From NCBI RefSeq assembly GCF_029892425.1, contig NZ_JARXWB010000015.1, forward strand, positions 124,001-188,000: a DNA stretch of 64,000 bases, in the 5' to 3' direction. Position numbers and translations under genes: made by a program. The notes beneath the pieces are model-generated. The model was not told where the DNA came from and made no database searches. It was given only the letters and a program-made list of their open reading frames with translations. Source of the stretch: Bradyrhizobium sp. BR13661 (lineage in GTDB: Bacteria > Pseudomonadota > Alphaproteobacteria > Rhizobiales > Xanthobacteraceae). This document shows, in pieces, positions 56,640 through 64,000 of the stretch. Each line of letters starts with the position of its first letter. Positions within the stretch are counted from its first letter, which is position 1.

Positions 56640-57347
56640 TTAGGCGTCCAGCTCGCGATAGTGTCGAAAAATGCCCTGCTCGTTGAACGGAATGCGACGT
56701 TCGCTTGCGAGATAGGCCTTGATGTTCGGCCGTGCGGCAACGCGATCGTGCAGACCGGCGAGACCTGGTATTTTCCTCTCGAACGCCTTCATGCGCTTCG
56801 GGAAGGCGTAGCGCAGGCCGTCGACGATCTGGAATAGCGAGAGATCGACGTAAGTCAGACGCCGACCTGTGACATAGGCACCACTGACGTCGTCGAGAAG
56901 CTGCTCGAAATAGCCGAGATATTTCGGCACGCGCTCATCCCAGAATTCAGCCGTACGCTTCTTCGCCGGCGCCTTCTGGTCTTCGTAGTACAGCGAAGGC
57001 CCGAGCGGATGGTGGGTGTCGTGAATCTCGAGCACGAAATCGGCGATGGTGAGCTGCAGCTGGTGCACCCAGAGCTGTCCTGCTTCCGTCTTGGGCGCCA
57101 GTCCATGACGGGCGCCGAGATAGAGCAGGATGTTGGCGGTCTGGCCGATCACAAGCTTGCCCGCCTTCAGGAACGGCGGCGCAAAGGGCGGCGTGCCTTT
57201 GTGGGCCTCCATCATCTTCATCATGGCGCCGCTGCCGCGCGGGCCGCGTGCAACGTCGACATAGGCCGCCCCCGCCTCCTCCAGCGCCAACCGCACATAT
57301 TCGCCGCGGCCCTGGATCTCGGGCCAGTAGTAGAGCTCGTATGTCAT
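56640..57347 (-). CDS. Glutathione S-transferase family protein, sigma-like
   Basis: A 235-residue protein. The N-domain opens YELYYWPEIQGRGEYVRLAL, with the Tyr and Arg positions of the alpha/mu/sigma-like group, followed by GQTANILLYLGARHGL. The C-domain is helical, with YVTGRRLTYVDLSLFQIVDG. The substrate is unknown. AAAGGA precedes the ATG. It is unrelated in detail to the GST at 25303. Confidence 0.87.
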   Translation of the reverse strand: MTYELYYWPEIQGRGEYVRLALEEAGAAYVDVARGPRGSGAMMKMMEAHKGTPPFAPPFLKAGKLVIGQTANILLYLGARHGLAPKTEAGQLWVHQLQLTIADFVLEIHDTHHPLGPSLYYEDQKAPAKKRTAEFWDERVPKYLGYFEQLLDDVSGAYVTGRRLTYVDLSLFQIVDGLRYAFPKRMKAFERKIPGLAGLHDRVAARPNIKAYLASERRIPFNEQGIFRHYRELDA

Positions 57348-57424
57348 GGGATAGTCCTTTGAGACGCGCGCATGACAAATCTAGCACGCGCCGCAAGTTC
57401 CGTCGTCGTGCAGCGGAGCAAATA

Positions 57425-57466
57425 GAAAAAGGGCGCCGTGCCGAAGCACGACGCCCTCGTCTTTTG
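57425..57466 (-). terminator. Bidirectional terminator-like hairpin
   Basis: GGGCGCCGTGC and GCACGACGCCC form the stem around CGAA. Read on the minus strand it is followed by TTTTTCTATTT and ends the Tim44-like gene. On the plus strand TCGTCTTTT follows. Confidence 0.75.
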
Positions 57467-57479
57467 CGGTGACCGGCGA

Positions 57480-58448
57480 TCAGTTGGTCTGCTGGATCGC
57501 CGACAATTCCCAAGGGCTGCCCGAGCGGCGCGCGAAGGTCCAGACTTCGGTGACCTCGCTCGGCTGCTCGCCGCCGGCGACGATCGCACCGGTGTTGCGA
57601 TCGACCGTCTTGTCGGTGAGCGCGAAGCGCATCGCCACCGTCGCATAGTCGGTCCCGCCTTCGCGCCAGGCTTCGGCGAGGTCGCCCTGCAACAGCTTGA
57701 CGTTGGTCACCTTGTTGACCGCATTGCGCGCGCGGTTCTGGGCAAGGTCCTGCTCGAAATAAGAGACCATTTCCGGCGTCGCGAGCGTGTGCAATTTTGC
57801 AACGTCCTCGTTCGACCAGGCGGCCTGGATGTCGCCGAGCAGACGCTCGAACGCCTCGTAGTCAGCAGGCTTGATCTCGAGCGGCGCGTTGTTGGCGCCG
57901 AAGCCGAAGCCGCCGCCAAGACCCGAACCGAGACCACTGCGATAGCTCGTCTGCTGACCGCCACCGGCATCCGCACCGGCATAGGCCGCCTGCGGCGAAT
58001 TGCGGCGCTGCCACCAGGACATCGCCAGCCGCACCACGAACACGACGAGCACGATCTGGATGATCAGGCCCAGGATCGACGACAGACCGCCGAGGCCGCC
58101 GAACAGGCCGCCACCGAACAGCATGCCCAGCAGGCCTGCGCCAAGGAAGCCGGCCGCAAGACCACCGAGGAAGCCACCACCGCGACCGAACAGACCGCCG
58201 CGCGCGGGCGCAGCCGTGTTCATGCCGGCGCCAGGCTGGCTAAAGGTACGGTTGAATTGCGAGGTCGAGCCCGGCGCGGTCGTGGTTGACGGCGGGGCCG
58301 AGAAGGTCCGTGAACCGCGCGAACCCGACGAGAACCCACCGCCGACGCGGGCGTCAGCGGACGAGATCGCCAGCGCCGTCGGCACCGCGAGCGCCAGAAC
58401 GACGGCAATCGTCTTCACGAGAGTGCGGGACCATTGCGAGAAATTCAT
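57480..58448 (-). CDS. Tim44-like domain membrane protein
   Basis: A 322-residue protein. An N-terminal signal or anchor (KTIAVVLALAVPTALAISSA) is followed by a Ser/Thr/Gly-rich region, two glycine-zipper hydrophobic stretches (GGLFGRGGGFLGGLAAGFLG, GLSSILGLIIQIVLVVFVVR) and a C-terminal Tim44-like domain from about residue 185 (IKPADYEAFERLLGDIQAAW, WTFARRSGSPWELSAIQQT). Bacterial relatives are inner-membrane proteins of unknown function related to mitochondrial Tim44/MRPL45. GGGAAAC precedes the ATG at 58448. Confidence 0.88.
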   Translation of the reverse strand: MNFSQWSRTLVKTIAVVLALAVPTALAISSADARVGGGFSSGSRGSRTFSAPPSTTTAPGSTSQFNRTFSQPGAGMNTAAPARGGLFGRGGGFLGGLAAGFLGAGLLGMLFGGGLFGGLGGLSSILGLIIQIVLVVFVVRLAMSWWQRRNSPQAAYAGADAGGGQQTSYRSGLGSGLGGGFGFGANNAPLEIKPADYEAFERLLGDIQAAWSNEDVAKLHTLATPEMVSYFEQDLAQNRARNAVNKVTNVKLLQGDLAEAWREGGTDYATVAMRFALTDKTVDRNTGAIVAGGEQPSEVTEVWTFARRSGSPWELSAIQQTN

Positions 58449-58682
58449 GTGCGTTTCCCAAAATCCCCGGCATGGGGATGCGCTGCTAAGATGGGCAGAC
58501 TTCACCAAAAAGGAAGCCGGTTTCGGCCCCCCCTGCTGCGGCCCTCGGTCGCGGGGATATGGCAAAAGCCCGTATTTGTCGGGGGTTAGGCGGGGATGCG
58601 GGGGAACTGCGGTCGCCGGTTACCGGCGGCGCTCTCTCCTCGTCATTGCAATGACGGAGGGGCCAGCGCGCCATCCCTTACC

Positions 58683-61268
<2,586 letters not shown>

Positions 61269-61422
61269 TTCACGCTAGGGCAGCCTGTCAGCAGAGAATC
61301 AACGCGCCATGGGGCACGTGGGGTCCTCCCTGCCTGAATCGGACCCGCAGACGCAAGGGCGGCAGGAGCGAAAGGTACGCTGATTCCCAGCTTACGGCCA
61401 TTTCCGGTACTTTTCGGGGGTT

Positions 61423-62502
61423 TTATTGCCGCGCGGCACTGAAACCGCGCTTCAGCCGGATGACGTAGCCGATGACTTCGGCGACCGCATGGTAGTGCTC
61501 GACAGGGATTTCCTTGTCGATGTCCGCGGTCGCATAGAGCGCGCGGGCCAGCGGTACGTTCTCGACGATCGGAATGTCGTGCTCGCGCGCGATCTCCCGG
61601 ATCTTGAAAGCGAGGTTGTCGACACCCTTGGCGACGCAGATCGGCGCCGACATGCCGCGCTCGTAGGACAGGGCCACCGAATAGTGGGTCGGGTTGGTGA
61701 TGATCACCGAGGCCTTGGGAACCGCTGCCATCATGCGCTTCTTGGAGCGCTGCTGGCGCAATTGCCTGATCTTGCCCTTGATGTGCGGGTCACCTTCGGA
61801 CTGCTTGAACTCTTCCTTGATCTCCTGGAGCGACATCTTCTGCCGCTGGAACCAGCTGCGATATTGGAAGAAATAGTCGCCGATCGCGATGATCGCGAGC
61901 GCTGCGACCACAGCGCCGAGCAGATGGACGGTCATGCCGGTGCTGGCGCTCAGCATCGCCATCGGATCGAGCTTGACCATCGCCTCCATGCGGTGCCGCT
62001 CCGGCCACAGGACCGTGGTCATGACCACGCCGAGCACGACGAGCTTGCCGATTCCCTTGAGAAAATTCGCGCCCGCCTGCTTGCCGAAGATGCGCTTGAA
62101 GCCGGCCGCCGGCGACAGCTTGCTGAATTTGGGCGTGAGGGATTCGGCTGACCAGACCAGCCGATGCTGGAGCATGTTGCCGGCGATCGCCGCGATCACC
62201 AGCATCAGGAGCGGCACGCCGACCGCAGCCAACACCGCGACCTCGATCTTCTGCATCAACGCGAGCAGATTCCCGGGATCGGTTTTGATCATCCAGGAAT
62301 TGGCGAGCAGATTGCGCATCGGTGTCAGCAGCCCGCTGCCGACCGAGCCGGAGAAGGTCGAAATCACGAGCGTGCCGCCAGCAATCATGAACCAGGTGTT
62401 GATCTCCTGGCTTTTGGCAACGTCACCGCGTTCGAGCGCCTGTTCCAGGCGCTTTTGTGTCGGGTCTTCTGTTTGACTCTCTGGATCGTTGTCTTCCGCC
62501 AT
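61423..62502 (-). CDS. flhB: Flagellar export protein FlhB
   Basis: A 359-residue component of the flagellar type III export gate with four helices. The C-terminal cytoplasmic domain is cut at the NPTH site (ITNPTHYSVAL), after which the export specificity changes from rod/hook to filament. AEDNDPESQTEDPTQKRLEQ is the typical N-terminus. It is nine bases downstream of fliR. Confidence 0.95.
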   Translation of the reverse strand: MAEDNDPESQTEDPTQKRLEQALERGDVAKSQEINTWFMIAGGTLVISTFSGSVGSGLLTPMRNLLANSWMIKTDPGNLLALMQKIEVAVLAAVGVPLLMLVIAAIAGNMLQHRLVWSAESLTPKFSKLSPAAGFKRIFGKQAGANFLKGIGKLVVLGVVMTTVLWPERHRMEAMVKLDPMAMLSASTGMTVHLLGAVVAALAIIAIGDYFFQYRSWFQRQKMSLQEIKEEFKQSEGDPHIKGKIRQLRQQRSKKRMMAAVPKASVIITNPTHYSVALSYERGMSAPICVAKGVDNLAFKIREIAREHDIPIVENVPLARALYATADIDKEIPVEHYHAVAEVIGYVIRLKRGFSAARQ

Positions 62503-62511
62503 CGATCTCTC

Positions 62512-63282
62512 TTATTTGAGCGGCAGCATCTGGTGCATGACACCGATGAAGTAGTCGAGATAAGTGCCCATCATCGCGGTAAGCACCACGGCCAGCACCA
62601 TGAAGCCCACGAAGATGGACAGCGGCACGCCGACGAAATAGACCTGCATCTGCGGCATCAGCCGGGCCAGCACACCGAGCCCGATGTTGAAGACGAGCCC
62701 GAACACCAGGAACGGCCCCGACAGCTGCAGGCCGAGCAGGAATGCCGCGGAAAACGCTCGCGTGGCCAGCGAGGCGACGTCGCCGCTCGAGACGGTCTCG
62801 CCCGGCGAGAAGATCGCGTAGCTGTCGTTCAGCGCCGCGATCACCAAATGGTGGCTGTCGGTGGCGAACAGCAACGTCACACCCAGCATGGTCAGGAAGT
62901 TGCCGACCAGCACGCCCTGCTGCCCCTGTGTCGGATCGACCGAAGTAACGAAGCCGAGCCCCATCTGCTGCGCGATCACGGCGCCTGCGACCTGGAGGGC
63001 TGCGAGCGTCACGCGCGCGGTGGCGCCAAGCACGATGCCGATCACGATCTCGTGCAGCATCAACACCAGCATCGGCGCGAGCGAGCCCATGTCGACGTGA
63101 TAGGCGTTGCGATGCAGCGGCAGGATGATCAGCGTCAGAAGCAGCGCGATCGACAGCTTCACCCGCGTCGGGATGTTGGTCTCGCCGAGGCCCGGCAGCA
63201 GCATCACCATCGCGCCGACCCGGGCGAAGGCGAGCATGAAGGCTGCGGCAAGCGCCGGCAGCAGCGAGACGTCGATGCGCAT
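62512..63282 (-). CDS. fliR: Flagellar export protein FliR
   Basis: A 256-residue export-gate protein with about six helices. It has ARVGAMVMLLPGLGETNIPT near the start and LSGPFLVFGLVFNIGLGVLA and MPQMQVYFVGVPLSIFVGF, the family's conserved parts. Seventeen bases separate it from fliQ, and it is followed at nine bases by flhB, so these genes are an operon. Confidence 0.95.
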   Translation of the reverse strand: MRIDVSLLPALAAAFMLAFARVGAMVMLLPGLGETNIPTRVKLSIALLLTLIILPLHRNAYHVDMGSLAPMLVLMLHEIVIGIVLGATARVTLAALQVAGAVIAQQMGLGFVTSVDPTQGQQGVLVGNFLTMLGVTLLFATDSHHLVIAALNDSYAIFSPGETVSSGDVASLATRAFSAAFLLGLQLSGPFLVFGLVFNIGLGVLARLMPQMQVYFVGVPLSIFVGFMVLAVVLTAMMGTYLDYFIGVMHQMLPLK

Positions 63283-63299
63283 GGTGGGCGCATAGTGCC

Positions 63300-63563
63300 T
63301 CAGCCGCCGATGATTCGCGACGAGATCCGCAGCATGTGGGAATGGAGCGCGTCGGCCATGAACGGTAGCGCCAGCAGCATTGTGGCAAAAATGGCCAGGA
63401 TCTTCGGCACATAGACCAGCGTCTGCTCCTGGATCTGCGTCAGCGCCTGGAACAGCGACACGATCACGCCGACCACGAGCCCGACCACCATCAGCGGTGA
63501 GGACACGATCACGATCGTCCAGATCGCATCGCGGGCGACGTCGAGGGTCTCGGGTCCGGTCAT
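63300..63563 (-). CDS. fliQ: Flagellar export protein FliQ
   Basis: An 87-residue protein with two helices. It contains the FliQ pattern SPLMVVGLVVGVIVSLFQAL followed by TQIQEQTLVYVPKI. It assembles with FliP and FliR into the export pore. The start is ATG at 63563. A hairpin lies between it and fliE. Confidence 0.95.
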   Translation of the reverse strand: MTGPETLDVARDAIWTIVIVSSPLMVVGLVVGVIVSLFQALTQIQEQTLVYVPKILAIFATMLLALPFMADALHSHMLRISSRIIGG

Positions 63564-63594
63564 GTTGATTCTCGCTTTCAGTTACTTCGTCTTT

Positions 63595-63623
63595 CCGGGG
63601 CTCGCGACGTCGTCGCGCCCCGG
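63595..63623. repeat. Hairpin element between fliE and fliQ
   Basis: CCGGGGC and GCCCCGG pair, with a GCGAC/GTCGC inner stem. It matches part of the element at 53713-53816, so it is a fragment of that repeat inside the flagellar operon. It could reduce readthrough into fliQ. Confidence 0.6.
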
Positions 63624-63631
63624 AATGACAA

Positions 63632-63940
63632 TCAGATCGGCATCTTCATGATGTCTTCATACGCCGCGATCACGCGGTCGCGGACCGAGACCAGCGTGGA
63701 CACCGCGACGTCGGTGTCGGCCACGGCCGTCACCACGTCCATCACGTTGGCCTTGCCGTTGGCCATCGCCACGGTCTGCGCGTCCGATTTGCGGCCGGAT
63801 TCCATGACGCTGCCGACAGCGTCTTTCAGCAGCGAAGCAAAGGACTGGCCGTTCGCTTCGCTGCCCTTGCCGGCGCCGCTGTTCTCCAGCACGCGGGCAA
63901 GGTTGGCGTAGGCATTGGCCGCGATTGTCGGTGTTGCCAT
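63632..63940 (-). CDS. fliE: Flagellar hook-basal body protein FliE
   Basis: A 102-residue protein that joins the MS ring to the rod. It has GQSFASLLKDAVGSVMESGR, then DVVTAVADTDVAVSTLVSVR, then DRVIAAYEDIMKMPI, the conserved C-terminus with which it aligns to rod proteins. It lies 17 bases after the end of flgC. Confidence 0.95.
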   Translation of the reverse strand: MATPTIAANAYANLARVLENSGAGKGSEANGQSFASLLKDAVGSVMESGRKSDAQTVAMANGKANVMDVVTAVADTDVAVSTLVSVRDRVIAAYEDIMKMPI

Positions 63941-63957
63941 GGCTTAAGGGTTCCTGT

Positions 63958-64000
63958 TCAGGCCTTGAGGATGTCGAGCGTGCGCTGGATCATCCGGCGC
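63958..64000 (-). CDS. flgC: Flagellar rod protein FlgC, C-terminal end
   Basis: Only the last 13 codons are in the window (RRMIQRTLDILKA). This end, and the position directly upstream of fliE, match FlgC. The gene runs off the right edge. Confidence 0.75.
   Translation of the reverse strand, partial: RRMIQRTLDILKA

Noticed and set aside
62164..63414. Open frame of 416 codons opposite flhB, fliR and fliQ
   Set aside because: Antisense His/Arg/Asp-rich translation; the flagellar genes explain the DNA.

Overview
The window is high-GC chromosomal DNA from an alphaproteobacterium of the Rhizobiales, most likely Bradyrhizobium or a close relative. The evidence is a CckA hybrid kinase beside flagellar genes, an F1-ATPase zeta subunit (DUF1476), a GAAC-N7-GAAC LexA box in front of recA, an MddA-type methyltransferase, and several palindromic intergenic elements of the kind scattered through rhizobial genomes. 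No rRNA, tRNA, IS element, prophage or CRISPR array was seen. Nearly all of it reads as core or lineage-specific chromosome, with one clear recombination scar at 25-27.6 kb.

Layout. 0-3.4 kb: purine genes purQ-purS-purC (minus), the zeta subunit, and a purB of the actinobacterial sequence type. 3.5-9.7 kb: cyanase, a SARP/alpha-beta hydrolase fusion regulator divergent from an mddA-oxidoreductase-hotdog operon, and a membrane diguanylate cyclase. 9.7-14 kb: a lipoprotein, a TPR protein and a TrmJ methyltransferase fused to a DUF559 nuclease-like domain. 14.3-25.1 kb: icd, a DUF3455 protein, a cyclic-nucleotide-gated K+ channel downstream of alaS, and a tandem glycine riboswitch driving gcvT-gcvH-gcvP. 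25-27.6 kb: a duplicated gcvP tail flanking a GST gene, next to a truncated and an intact copy of a DUF1835-like gene. 27.6-36.3 kb: recA with its SOS promoter, small membrane or secreted proteins, two homologous putative small RNAs in tandem, a thioesterase, an HdeA-like protein, PilZ, and a PQQ dehydrogenase with a small secreted partner.

36.3-44.9 kb is the most interesting block. An ArsR-family repressor has the two cysteines, 66 residues apart, of the persulfide sensors BigR/SqrR. It heads an operon with an RND adaptor, an RND pump and a carboxymuconolactone-decarboxylase-like protein. Divergently it faces a sulfide:quinone oxidoreductase, a zinc-ribbon thioredoxin, a DUF2892 protein and a CcoG-like ferredoxin protein. 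The two promoters are superimposed in one 36-bp palindrome. 45-53.7 kb: an acyltransferase, a DsbA-like protein, an HTH regulator, a SET-domain protein, and a TetR regulator with four matching operator sites in front of a carotenoid-oxygenase/MAPEG operon and a membrane-protein/YciB-like operon. 53.8-64 kb: class I fumarase, small secreted proteins, a second GST, a Tim44-like protein, CckA, and the flagellar genes flhB-fliR-fliQ-fliE-flgC (minus).

Start codons were chosen from ribosome-binding sites and family alignment from memory. No database search was possible.
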